DNA from: Caballeronia sordidicola
Lineage (GTDB): Bacteria; Pseudomonadota; Gammaproteobacteria; Burkholderiales; Burkholderiaceae
Length of the DNA stretch: 64,000 bases
Direction: 5' to 3'
NCBI RefSeq assembly: GCF_001544455.2
Contig: NZ_FCOC02000020.1
Coordinates: 48,220-112,219, forward strand
The position numbers were made by a program, and so were the translations under genes. Positions 44,921-53,227 of this stretch are shown here, piece by piece. Positions within the stretch are counted from its first letter, which is position 1, and each line of letters begins with the position of its first letter. A model generated the notes under the pieces. That model was given only the letters and a program-made list of their open reading frames with translations, was not told the DNA's origin and ran no database searches.

Positions 44921-44954
44921 AAACCCGCTCGGCCAATGAAGCACGAGCGGGTTT
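44921..44954 (-). terminator. Terminator downstream of adk
   Basis: On the minus strand AAACCCGCTCG pairs with CGAGCGGGTTT across a 12-base loop and is followed by TGCTTTTATC. It ends the leftward adk transcript ahead of the SDR gene. Confidence 0.82.
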
Positions 44955-44987
44955 CAGAAGGCGTGCTTGCGGCGCCGGGCGCTAGGA

Positions 44988-45650
44988 TCAGGTCAGTGCG
45001 TCGAACACGCGCTGACGGATTTCGTCGACCGTGCCGAGGCCCGAGATACGCCGGTATTCCGGCGCCTTCAAACCGTTGTTGTCGCCGTGCTTCGACCAGT
45101 TGTTGTAGTAATCGATCAGCGGCTTGGTTTGCGCCACGTACACGTCCAGGCGCTTTTTCACGGTCTCTTCCTTGTCGTCGTCGCGCTGAATGAGCGGCTC
45201 GCCGGTCACGTCGTCAAGGCCTTCCCGCTTCGGCGGATTGAACTTGACGTGATACGTGCGCCCGGACGCCGCGTGCGAGCGCCGTCCGCTCATGCGCTCG
45301 ATGATGTCCGCGAAAGGCACGTCGATCTCAAGCACATAGTCGATGGCGACAGCCGCCTGCTTCATGGCGTCGGCCTGGGGAAGCGTGCGCGGGAAACCGT
45401 CGAACAGATAGCCATTCGCGCAGTCCGGTTCCTGCAGTCGTTCTTTCACGAGGTTGATGATGAGCGCGTCCGGCACGAGTTCGCCGGCGTCCATGAAGCG
45501 CTTGGCTTCCACGCCCAGCGGCGACCCGGCTTTCACGGCGGCGCGCAGCATGTCGCCCGTGGAGATTTGCGGAATGCCGAACTTTTCCTTGATGAAGGTG
45601 GCCTGGGTGCCCTTGCCGGCGCCGGGAGCGCCCAACAGGATCAAACGCAT
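44988..45650 (-). CDS. adk: Adenylate kinase
   Basis: The 220-residue enzyme balances AMP, ADP and ATP. It has LLGAPGAGKGTQATFIKEK at the N-terminus, STGDMLRAAV, the LID domain (SGRRSHAASGRTYHVKFNPP) and FDGFPRTLPQADAM. The LID lacks the four-cysteine zinc site, as in other Gram-negative enzymes. It follows kdsB on the same strand after 299 bases; a terminator ends it. Confidence 0.96.
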   Translation of the reverse strand: MRLILLGAPGAGKGTQATFIKEKFGIPQISTGDMLRAAVKAGSPLGVEAKRFMDAGELVPDALIINLVKERLQEPDCANGYLFDGFPRTLPQADAMKQAAVAIDYVLEIDVPFADIIERMSGRRSHAASGRTYHVKFNPPKREGLDDVTGEPLIQRDDDKEETVKKRLDVYVAQTKPLIDYYNNWSKHGDNNGLKAPEYRRISGLGTVDEIRQRVFDALT

Positions 45651-45949
45651 GGTGATATCTCCGAATCGAATAGAAACCGCTCACGCAGCGAGGCTTATTT
45701 GGCGTCCGGCCGCTATTGACGCAATGCCCGGGAGAAGCCCGAAACGAGGCGCGACGAGCCGAATTCGAGAGACGGCGCGGCACCAGTCGACATGGGCGCT
45801 CGGGAGCAAAGGCGCTGACCGGAAGGCTCGCGCTACCGGCCGATTATGCCATGCATCGTCACAATGGCGACCCGAAAAAAGGCCGCAAAGGGCTTGTTAT
45901 GCAGGGCGTGGCGGGGTTAACGCGAGTTGCCCGGAACGGCTTCGGCGCG
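45651..45949. other. Gene-free gap between kdsB and adk
   Basis: I see no gene in these 299 bases. The region presumably carries the adk promoter. An A-rich patch (GAAAAAAGGCC) near 45875 is the only notable feature. Confidence 0.5.
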
Positions 45950-46759
45950 TTAGGACGAAGCCGGAAACAGCGCGCGCACGCGGGCCAGATCGGCGGGAGT
46001 ATCGACACCTGGCGGCGGTGCATCCGTTGTTGTCAGCACGGCAATGCGCTCGCCGTGCCAGAGCGCGCGAAGCTGTTCGAGCGCTTCCGCCTCTTCTATG
46101 GGCGCCACGCTCAGTGCGGGATAAGCCCGCAGGAACTTCGCGCGATACGCGTACAGGCCGATGTGCCGCAGGACGTTAGACGGAATCGGCGGGCGCGATG
46201 CCAGCGCAGCCACGTTGGGCCATTCCTTCTGCCACGCATCGCGCGACCAGGGAATCGGTGCACGCGAAAAATAGAGCGCGACACTTTTTGAATCCAGCAC
46301 GACTTTCACGACGTTTGGATTGAATACGTCAGCAGGATCGTGGATGGGATGCGCCGCCGTCGCGATGGCGCACGACGGGTGCGCCGCCAGATGCGCCGCC
46401 ACGTTGCGCACGAGCGCTGGGTCGATCAGCGGTTCGTCGCCTTGCACGTTGACCACGATGGTCTCGTCGCTCCAGCCGAAGTGCGTGGCGACTTCGGCGA
46501 GACGGTCCGTGCCGTTCGGATGATCGGCGCGCGTGAGGAGCACATCGAAGCCATGTTCCTTTGCGACCGCGACGACACGCGGCGAATCCGTTGCGATCAG
46601 CACTTGCAGCGCGCCCGACAAACGCGCGCGCTCGGCGACGCGCACGACCATCGGCTTTCCGCCGATATCCGCCAGCGGCTTGTCCGGCAGCCGCGTGGAT
46701 GCAAGCCGCGCGGGCACCACGGCAATGAAGGGCGGCACGACCGGCGTGTGAGCGTTCAT
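45950..46759 (-). CDS. kdsB: 3-deoxy-manno-octulosonate cytidylyltransferase
   Basis: KdsB activates KDO as CMP-KDO for lipopolysaccharide core synthesis. The 269-residue protein has the nucleotide motif VVPARLASTRLPDKPLADIG near the N-terminus, then DVLLTRADHPNGTDRLAEV, VVNVQGDEPLIDPALV and HIGLYAYRAKFLRAY. Its start is seven bases after the Trm112-like gene, and both follow lpxK, so this is an LPS operon. Confidence 0.95.
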   Translation of the reverse strand: MNAHTPVVPPFIAVVPARLASTRLPDKPLADIGGKPMVVRVAERARLSGALQVLIATDSPRVVAVAKEHGFDVLLTRADHPNGTDRLAEVATHFGWSDETIVVNVQGDEPLIDPALVRNVAAHLAAHPSCAIATAAHPIHDPADVFNPNVVKVVLDSKSVALYFSRAPIPWSRDAWQKEWPNVAALASRPPIPSNVLRHIGLYAYRAKFLRAYPALSVAPIEEAEALEQLRALWHGERIAVLTTTDAPPPGVDTPADLARVRALFPASS

Positions 46760-46766
46760 TGTGCGA

Positions 46767-46973
46767 TCAGTTCCCGCTGACCGGTTTCAACGGATCGACG
46801 GGCGTGCCTTCCACCGTCTGGCGCGCTTCGTCGGGCAGCATGATGGGAATGCCGTCGCGAATGGGATAGGCGAGTTTGTCGACGTTGCAGATGAGTTCCT
46901 GCGCCGCGCGGTCATACGTGAGCTGGGTCTTGCAAATCGGGCAGACAAGGATTTCAAGCAGGCGTGCGTCCAC
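46767..46973 (-). CDS. Trm112-family zinc-ribbon-like protein (YcaR)
   Basis: The 68-residue protein begins VDARLLEILVCPICKTQL and continues with ELICNVDKLAYPIRDGIP, the YcaR/Trm112 pattern found between lpxK and kdsB in many proteobacteria. In other organisms Trm112 activates methyltransferases; the bacterial role is unknown. I use the GTG start at 46973, preceded by GGAG eight bases upstream; a TTG five codons earlier is less likely. It overlaps the end of lpxK by 20 bases. Confidence 0.9.
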   Translation of the reverse strand: MDARLLEILVCPICKTQLTYDRAAQELICNVDKLAYPIRDGIPIMLPDEARQTVEGTPVDPLKPVSGN

Positions 46974-47970
46974 GAAGTTTCTCCACAACTAATGCGATGA
47001 GGCGGGGTTTGAGCACGGCTTCCACTGGGACGACCCAGATGCGCGCGTCACGCCAGGCTCCGAATTTTACTGCATCCTTCTCGGTGATCAGGATCGAATC
47101 CGCGTCGATGCCGGCAAACGGGTTGTCGTGGTAATCGTAATGATCGGGGAACGCGCGGGTCGCAAGCGTCAGGCCTTCTGCCCGCAGCGACGCGAAGAAC
47201 CGTTCCGGCGATCCAATGCCCGCCGCCGCCACGATCCGCTCGCCCTTGAACGCGGCGAGTGGGCGGCGTACAGCGGGGTCATCGAGCAGCCATGCGTCGC
47301 TGGTCGCGAGGTCGAGCGAAAACGTGTTGGGCCACGGCGGCAGCGCGCGGTCGTAGGGACTATTGATGAGCGTGGCGTCACGCCGCCGCGACATGGATTC
47401 ACGCAGCGGCCCGGCCGGCAGCAGGAACCCGTTGCCGCCCAGACGGTCGTCGAAAACCACGAGTTCGAAGCTGCGCGCGAGACGGTAATGCTGCAGGCCG
47501 TCGTCGCTCACGATCACATCCACCGATGGATACGCCTTCAACAACGTCCGCGCGGCGGCGACGCGATCCGGCGACACCATGACCGGCGCGTGCGTGCGGC
47601 GGGCGATGAGCAGGGGTTCGTCGCCGACTTCGGTCGGTTTGCTTTCGGGCGTGACGCGCGTTGCTTCGTGGATCTTCGCGCCGTAGCCGCGCGAGACGAC
47701 GCCCGGCTGAAAGCCGGCGGCGCGAAGCGCTTCCACGAGCGCGATCACGGTCGGCGTCTTGCCGGTGCCGCCCACGGTCACGTTGCCGACCACCACGACC
47801 GGCACGCCCGGGTCGACTTGCTTGATCCAGCCGAGCGCAAAAACCGCGCGTCGAATGGCGGCGATCAGGCCGAATACGCACGCGAATGGCGTCAGCGACC
47901 ACGCCACCCAGCCGCGCCGGCGCCATTCGCGGGCAAGGAAATTTTCAATCGGCGGTTTGAAATCAGACAC
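46954..47970 (-). CDS. lpxK: Tetraacyldisaccharide 4'-kinase
   Basis: LpxK phosphorylates the lipid A precursor at the inner membrane. The 338-residue protein has an N-terminal hydrophobic anchor (about 20-45), the P-loop VGNVTVGGTGKTPTVIAL, GVVSRGYGAK and VIVSDDGLQHYRLARSFELV. It is first in the lpxK-Trm112-kdsB group. In several related beta-proteobacteria an exbB-exbD pair precedes lpxK; none is seen here. Confidence 0.95.
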   Translation of the reverse strand: MSDFKPPIENFLAREWRRRGWVAWSLTPFACVFGLIAAIRRAVFALGWIKQVDPGVPVVVVGNVTVGGTGKTPTVIALVEALRAAGFQPGVVSRGYGAKIHEATRVTPESKPTEVGDEPLLIARRTHAPVMVSPDRVAAARTLLKAYPSVDVIVSDDGLQHYRLARSFELVVFDDRLGGNGFLLPAGPLRESMSRRRDATLINSPYDRALPPWPNTFSLDLATSDAWLLDDPAVRRPLAAFKGERIVAAAGIGSPERFFASLRAEGLTLATRAFPDHYDYHDNPFAGIDADSILITEKDAVKFGAWRDARIWVVPVEAVLKPRLIALVVEKLRGRTPA

Positions 47971-48460
47971 GGCGTTCCTCGCCCTCGTTCGATAGAAAAG
48001 CGCGGGACTGGATTGGCCGGTGCTTGAAGCATGACGATAATGCCGAGGGTAACGGCCAGCACCTTTGCATCGGGGCGGTTCTCCAAAATGGGGCGGACGG
48101 AAAGCGGTCGACGGGCGATGCTCGAACCCGGCACTCTAGCGCGGTGCCGCGAGCGACGCCAGTCGAAGGCCGGAATCAAGCGGCGCAGTTTTACACGGAA
48201 CGTCCTGTGGATAACTCTGTGAACAAGTTGGCGTTCATCGCCCGGAAATCGGCATCGGGCCGCGCTTGTTTCGGTTAAAAGTCAGTGAAAACGTGAAAAT
48301 ATTATAAAAAACAATAGCTTAAATATCATTCATGCTGGATTCACAATCCTATGGCATTGCTTTCGATACCGTGTGCATTGTGGACACTTGCTACACTTCG
48401 GCGGCCGATTGGCTATCCGTTCGCTGTCGCGCCACCGCAATCAACCGACCCTTTCCTTTG
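47971..48460. promoter_or_regulatory. Divergent gene-free region between lpxK and xseA
   Basis: No gene is supported in these 490 bases. Around 48278-48335 the sequence turns AT-rich (AAAATATTATAAAAAACAAT), unlike its surroundings, and probably marks a promoter region for xseA, giving a leader of more than 100 bases. No clear -35/-10 pair can be fixed by eye. Confidence 0.5.
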
Positions 48461-49849
48461 ATGAGCCCCGATCCTTTCTCACCTTCCGGACAATCCACCG
48501 GCGCCCCCAGCACGGAAGCCGTGATCCCCGTTTCGGCACTGAATCGCGCGATCGGTTCTATGCTCGAGCGCTCGTTTCCGCTGGTCTGGGTATCGGGCGA
48601 GGTCTCGAATTTTACGAAAGCGGCGAGCGGCCACTGGTATTTCTCGATCAAGGACGCGCAGGCGCAAATGCGATGCGTGATGTTTCGCGGACGTGCGCAG
48701 TATGCCGAATTCACGCCGCGTGAAGGCGACCGGATCGAAGTGCGTGGCCTTGTCACCATGTACGAACCGCGCGGCGAGTTGCAGCTCGGCGTGGAAGCGG
48801 TTCGCCGTACCGGACAGGGCCGGTTATATGAAGCGTTTCTGAAGCTGAAAGCCAAGCTCGAAGCCGAAGGCTTGTTCGCCGCTGAACGAAAGCGCACGCT
48901 GCCGCAACATCCGCGTGCCATTGGAATTGTGACGTCGTTGCAAGCCGCCGCCTTGCGCGACGTGCTCACCACGCTTTCACGCCGCGCGCCGCACGTGCCG
49001 GTGATCGTGTATCCGGCACCCGTGCAGGGCGCCGGGGTGGCCGCGAAACTCGCCGCCATGGTCGACCAGGCGAGCGCACGGCGGGAAGTGGATGTGCTGA
49101 TTGTGTGTCGTGGTGGCGGTTCGATCGAGGACTTGTGGGCCTTTAACGAAGAGGTGCTTGCGCGCGCAATCGCCGAGAGCGCAATGCCCGTTGTCAGCGG
49201 CGTTGGCCACGAGACGGATTTCACCATCGCTGATTTCGCCGCCGATGTCCGCGCGCCCACGCCCACGGCAGCGGCCGAACTCGTCAGTCCGCAGCGCGTG
49301 TTGCTGCTGCGCGATCTGGATCATCGGCATGCATCGCTGGCGCGCAGTTTTGGCCGGATGATGGAGCGGCGCGCGCAGCAACTCGACTGGCTCGCGCGCC
49401 GGCTGGTTAGCCCGGCAGAGCGGCTGGAACGCCAGCGGATTCATTTGCATCAACTGGCCACGCGGCTTGCTTCCGCTGGCGCGCGTCCGGTGCGCGACGC
49501 CCGCGCGCGCTTCGCCCTCGTGCAGATGCGCTGGCAGCGCTGGCGTCCGGATCTTGCCGCCGAGCGCGAACACCTGATGCGTGTCGCGCAGCGCCTGAGC
49601 GACTCGCAAGGGCGCAGGCACGAGCGGGCGGCGGCGCGGATATCGGAACTATCGGCGAGATTGCAGGTGTTGAGCCCGCAGCGCACGCTCGAGCGCGGCT
49701 ACGCCGCGTTGATTGATTCGCAGTCGGGGCGCGCAGTGCGCTCGCCGAATGCGCTCAAGCCAAAGCGGCCATTAACGGTGCACTTGGCGCAAGGCGCGGC
49801 AGATGTTTTGCTCGCCGATGTGCAAGCGCGTTTGTCGGACGAATTCTAG
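48461..49849 (+). CDS. xseA: Exodeoxyribonuclease VII large subunit
   Basis: XseA forms the single-strand exonuclease VII with XseB. The 462-residue protein has an N-terminal OB fold (LERSFPLVWVSGEVSNFTKA), the catalytic-region motifs FAAERKRTLPQHPRAIGIVT, VDVLIVCRGGGSIEDLWAFN and SGVGHETDFTIADFAADVRA, and a long coiled C-terminal part. The start at 48461 (MSPDPFSPS) fits relatives; 43 earlier in-frame codons do not. xseB is not next to it, as is normal. Confidence 0.95.
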   Translation: MSPDPFSPSGQSTGAPSTEAVIPVSALNRAIGSMLERSFPLVWVSGEVSNFTKAASGHWYFSIKDAQAQMRCVMFRGRAQYAEFTPREGDRIEVRGLVTMYEPRGELQLGVEAVRRTGQGRLYEAFLKLKAKLEAEGLFAAERKRTLPQHPRAIGIVTSLQAAALRDVLTTLSRRAPHVPVIVYPAPVQGAGVAAKLAAMVDQASARREVDVLIVCRGGGSIEDLWAFNEEVLARAIAESAMPVVSGVGHETDFTIADFAADVRAPTPTAAAELVSPQRVLLLRDLDHRHASLARSFGRMMERRAQQLDWLARRLVSPAERLERQRIHLHQLATRLASAGARPVRDARARFALVQMRWQRWRPDLAAEREHLMRVAQRLSDSQGRRHERAAARISELSARLQVLSPQRTLERGYAALIDSQSGRAVRSPNALKPKRPLTVHLAQGAADVLLADVQARLSDEF

Positions 49850-50009
49850 GCGCGGCACGCTCCATGCGCCGCATGAAACTGCCGCTGTGAGCGTGCGTTC
49901 CGGCACGTTGCGGCAGCCCGTAGTTTTGACGGGATAGCGTGACTGCTGGAGCATTTTTTACGCCGCTGCTAATGCTTCGTAATCGATAATGCTCATAAAA
50001 ACCCGCAAT

Positions 50010-50038
50010 TTGCGGGGTTATCCCAACTCGCCTACAAT
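50010..50038 (+). promoter_or_regulatory. Probable sigma70 promoter of sodB
   Basis: TTGCGG and TACAAT are separated by 17 bases, and the -10 box ends 62 bases before the sodB ATG. A sequence resembling half of a Fur box (GATAATG) lies at 49985-49991, too weak to call. Confidence 0.65.
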
Positions 50039-50100
50039 CGAGTGCTGCATTGCTTCACTCCTCACGTCCCCATAATTCAACATAGAAGGAAGCTCGCACC

Positions 50101-50682
50101 ATGGAACATACCCTCCCGCCGTTGCCGTTCGAAAAGAACGCGCTTGCTCCGAACATGTCGGAAGAAACGCTTGAGTATCACTATGGCAAGCATCATCAAA
50201 CCTATGTGACGAACCTGAACAAGCTGATTCCGGGTACCGAATTCGAAAACCTGTCGCTTGAAGAAATCGTCAAGAAAGCATCGGGCGGCGTGTTCAACAA
50301 CGCAGCCCAGGTCTGGAACCACACGTTCTTCTGGAACAGCCTGTCGCCCAAGGGTGGCGGCGCTCCGGCCGGCGCGCTCGGCGACGCAATCAACGCCAAG
50401 TACGGCTCGTTCGACAAATTCAAGGAAGAGTTCGCGAAGGTCGCAACCGGCACGTTCGGTTCGGGCTGGACGTGGCTTGTGAAGAAGCCGGACGGTTCGC
50501 TCGATATCGTCTCGACCAGCAATGCCGCCACGCCGCTTACCACGGACGCGAAGGCGCTGCTGACCATCGACGTGTGGGAACACGCGTATTACATCGACTA
50601 TCGCAATGCGCGCCCGAAATTCATTGAGGCGTTCTGGAACATTGCGAACTGGGAATTTGCATCGAAGAATTTCGGTGCCTGA
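50101..50682 (+). CDS. sodB: Iron superoxide dismutase
   Basis: The 193-residue cytosolic enzyme removes superoxide. Metal ligands lie in LEYHYGKHHQTYV, AAQVWNHTFFWNSL and LTIDVWEHAYYIDYRNARP. The glutamine in NNAAQVWNHTF is the iron-type signature (manganese enzymes have Gly there). GSGWTWLVKK is also typical. An AGAAGGAAG ribosome site precedes the ATG. A clear promoter and terminator make it a single-gene unit. Confidence 0.96.
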   Translation: MEHTLPPLPFEKNALAPNMSEETLEYHYGKHHQTYVTNLNKLIPGTEFENLSLEEIVKKASGGVFNNAAQVWNHTFFWNSLSPKGGGAPAGALGDAINAKYGSFDKFKEEFAKVATGTFGSGWTWLVKKPDGSLDIVSTSNAATPLTTDAKALLTIDVWEHAYYIDYRNARPKFIEAFWNIANWEFASKNFGA

Positions 50683-50769
50683 AGTCCCATGACAATGAAG
50701 GTTGGCAACGGCAAACAAGTCTGGAAAGTGGGCACGATGCCACGCAATAGACTTCGAAAACCGTAGCCA

Positions 50770-50798
50770 AAAAAAGCCCTCCGTGAGAGGGCTTTTTT
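50770..50798. terminator. Rho-independent terminator after sodB
   Basis: AAAAAAGCCCTC pairs with GAGGGCTTTTTT around a five-base loop. T-runs on both strands would let it serve the convergent chemoreceptor-like gene too. Confidence 0.93.
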
Positions 50799-50879
50799 GT
50801 GTCTGCTTATTGCTTCGTATTTGCCATATGTCCGGTGGAGACCTGGCACCAGGGAGTGCTGCACGGTGTGGATACGGTA

Positions 50880-51938
50880 CTAGACACCTGCGCCGTGATG
50901 CGGATTTTGCTCGATCACCCCAAACCAGCCCATGCCTTGATAGCTTTCATAGCCAGGCGTCAATGCGTATCCAACAAGCGATCCCTGCGCAGTGCGGTAG
51001 GCGCCGGTAGTTGTACTGCCCTTTCGCAATTCATAGTGCTTCGCATCCCGGGACGCTTGGCCGGAGTCCGCAATGACCCGTCCATTGGCGTCGACAATCA
51101 TGCAACGCGTGCGCGAGCGCTCCTCGTTACTCAGACGCACGTTGTCCAGCACGGCCGATGCTTGCTTCGTCCAGTCAAAAAAGACCGCAAGAACGCCCGT
51201 GATCTTTCCGTTGCTTGCGCCGCCTTCCCTGATCGCAGTCGCGTATGTTGCCGTCTGCGCTCCGTTCAGTTCCGCGACCGTGCCCACGTTGGCGGTGGCA
51301 TATTCGTCGCCCGAGCGGGTACGGAGCGCGGCGTCGAACCACTCCTCGCCTGCGGCGTTTGCCATCCCCGCGACCGGGAAGTTCGAGGGGCGACCATTCG
51401 CGACGACACGACCGTCGAGATCCAGCATCCAGATGTCGAGATAGACCGTGTAGCTGTCGAGTATCACCGACATACGCTTTGATGCATGAGCGGCCGCCTC
51501 CGGGCCGCGAGTCACACCGTCAACGATCGCCGCGTCCGTTGCCCACCAGCGTACGTCGCATGACCGCTCGTAAAGGTTGCGATCGATCACGTCGATCATG
51601 TTCAGTGCCAGATCGGTGAGACGTTGCCCCTGTTGCCGTTCCAGCTCTGCCACCATGGTTTCGCTGATGGTCGCGAGTTCAGTGCCGAGTTCCCCAGTAA
51701 GATGGCCGATCCGATGCGAGACGTCCTTCACCTGGTTTGCGACGACTGCGAAGCCACGGCCGGCTTCCCCAGCGCGTGCCGCCTCGATCAGCGCATTGAT
51801 GGCGAGATAGGTTGCCTCGCGGTTGATCAGATCGATTTCCGCGATCTTGTCCTTGGAAATCCTGCGAACGGCTGTCGTCAACTCGGCGATGACCGTGCCT
51901 TTCGACGGTTGACCGTGCTTCGATAAGACTGCAGACAT
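50880..51938 (-). CDS. Soluble chemoreceptor-like protein: N-terminal MCP tip, C-terminal Cache-like domain
   Basis: The 352-residue protein has no signal peptide or membrane segment. Residues about 15-100 contain a short chemoreceptor signalling core (LAINALIEAARAGEAGRGFA, then VVANQVKDVSHRIGHLTGEL), close to the canonical hairpin tip but with EATYLAIN in place of QTNLLALN. Residues about 115-345 look like a Cache sensor (DIWMLDLDGRVVANGRPSNF, GEEWFDAAL, RCMIVDANGRVIADSGQ). This order is the reverse of normal receptors. The start at 51938 has GGAG ten bases upstream; the GTG at 51983 has none. No che genes are near. Function is inferred: a cytosolic ligand sensor that may join chemoreceptor arrays. 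Confidence 0.8.
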   Translation of the reverse strand: MSAVLSKHGQPSKGTVIAELTTAVRRISKDKIAEIDLINREATYLAINALIEAARAGEAGRGFAVVANQVKDVSHRIGHLTGELGTELATISETMVAELERQQGQRLTDLALNMIDVIDRNLYERSCDVRWWATDAAIVDGVTRGPEAAAHASKRMSVILDSYTVYLDIWMLDLDGRVVANGRPSNFPVAGMANAAGEEWFDAALRTRSGDEYATANVGTVAELNGAQTATYATAIREGGASNGKITGVLAVFFDWTKQASAVLDNVRLSNEERSRTRCMIVDANGRVIADSGQASRDAKHYELRKGSTTTGAYRTAQGSLVGYALTPGYESYQGMGWFGVIEQNPHHGAGV

Positions 51939-52274
51939 GGCTTGTTTGCTCCGATTGATACGGTGCCGCCAATTGAGATTCACTACCGGCGCGGTAGCGC
52001 GCTAAAGGTATTAACGGCGCATTTAGCGAGTGCTTGAGTGCCGGGCGGAAATTCTCTCTGCGACGTGCAGGTTCACGGAGGTATCGCGGCGGATAACTCC
52101 GGTTAAACGTCGGTTGTCTTGAGGAGCGGACGCGGCAGCAGTTCCCATTCGCGTAGCGTTTGGTGCCCGCGATTTTCAATAACCTGTGGATTCGCTCGGG
52201 GGAATTGCGACGGCGTCGCCAAATTGGGAATTGCCGCTCTGCTCTGAGCGCCATCGATCAACAATCGATATTCG
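51939..52274. other. Gene-free region upstream of the chemoreceptor-like gene
   Basis: I see no gene in these 336 bases. It should contain the leftward promoter of the chemoreceptor-like gene. The sequence is less GC-rich than its neighbours in places, but I see no clear promoter or regulator site. Confidence 0.5.
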
Positions 52275-53057
52275 CTACTTCCCAAACGTCATGTTTAAGC
52301 CGGCAAAGATCTGCCAGCGGGGAACCGCGCCGGAATGCGCAACTGAATACTGCGGCTCCAGGAACGCGTTAAATATGGTGGTCCCGCTCTTCCACGCTTT
52401 GCCTCCGCCAAGCCCGACTGGAATGTAATAGTTGCCGTGTTGAAGGTCGAACGTCCAGGTCCCGGTAGACCGGATATACCAGCCTTCGGGGAGATTGAAA
52501 ATACCAAAAGGCTGAGCAGTCAGTGACTGAACCGCAGGACGGCTACTTTGCCCAGCAAAAGAATGCTGCCATTGAACGAGTGCGCCGAGCAGGCGTGCCC
52601 GGGTGGCGTTGACAACCACGCCAGCAAGCCCGGCCTGCCATTTACCCGTTCCCAGCGTTGGGTCGGTCGCTGTTGGAAGAGTAACCAGTGGTCCAACTCC
52701 GATTTGCGTTTGCCCTTCGCTCAGCAAGAAGATGTCAAAAACATTGATATCGCCAAGACCGGTGTTATAGCCGCCGGCCGGGTCGGGCCGAGTACTGAGG
52801 GGTACGGTCATGCGGAATATTTCCGGAACCGGTATCAAGCTGTTTGGCCCTAGCGGCACAGTTGGGCGCAACAGGAAGTCGTTGGTGTGACCGCGCACGC
52901 CGAACAGGCTCGGCGTGTAAAAGTTCTGAATATTAAATGAGGCCGCCAGGTTGAGTGGGTTATTGCTCTTGTTGGCGTCATCGGCACTGCTTTGGGCAAA
53001 TGAACGAGAGGCGCATAAGAGCATCAGGACACAGCCAAAAGCCGAGTATGGTGTCAT
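52275..53057 (-). CDS. Putative outer-membrane beta-barrel protein
   Basis: The 260-residue protein has a signal peptide (SAFGCVLMLLCASRSFAQ) and alternating strands rich in aromatic residues, ending in IFAGLNMTFGK, as expected for an outer-membrane barrel. NVFDIFLLSEGQTQIGVGPLV and KWQAGLAGVVVNATR recall the family often annotated as MetA-pathway-of-phenol-degradation transporters, but I cannot name it with certainty. Start at 53057 is placed so that the signal peptide is N-terminal. It is downstream of the DUF1254 lipoprotein gene on the same strand. Confidence 0.7.
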   Translation of the reverse strand: MTPYSAFGCVLMLLCASRSFAQSSADDANKSNNPLNLAASFNIQNFYTPSLFGVRGHTNDFLLRPTVPLGPNSLIPVPEIFRMTVPLSTRPDPAGGYNTGLGDINVFDIFLLSEGQTQIGVGPLVTLPTATDPTLGTGKWQAGLAGVVVNATRARLLGALVQWQHSFAGQSSRPAVQSLTAQPFGIFNLPEGWYIRSTGTWTFDLQHGNYYIPVGLGGGKAWKSGTTIFNAFLEPQYSVAHSGAVPRWQIFAGLNMTFGK

Positions 53058-53227
53058 TATTGAAATAGGTCGCTTATGGGCGGATAGTCCAGGTTCACAA
53101 GCGTCGACCGCATCCCGCGGATCGGCCAACGGTCTTGCAGCCAGAAACGGTCAATGAAGAGCTGGCTTACGAGAAACATGGCTCGCGATGCAGTTGATTG
53201 CGCATGCTGACGGTTCGTAACAGACCA

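Noticed and set aside
49985..50003. Fur box upstream of sodB
   Set aside because: Only the left half (GATAATG) matches well; the rest is too poor to call by eye.
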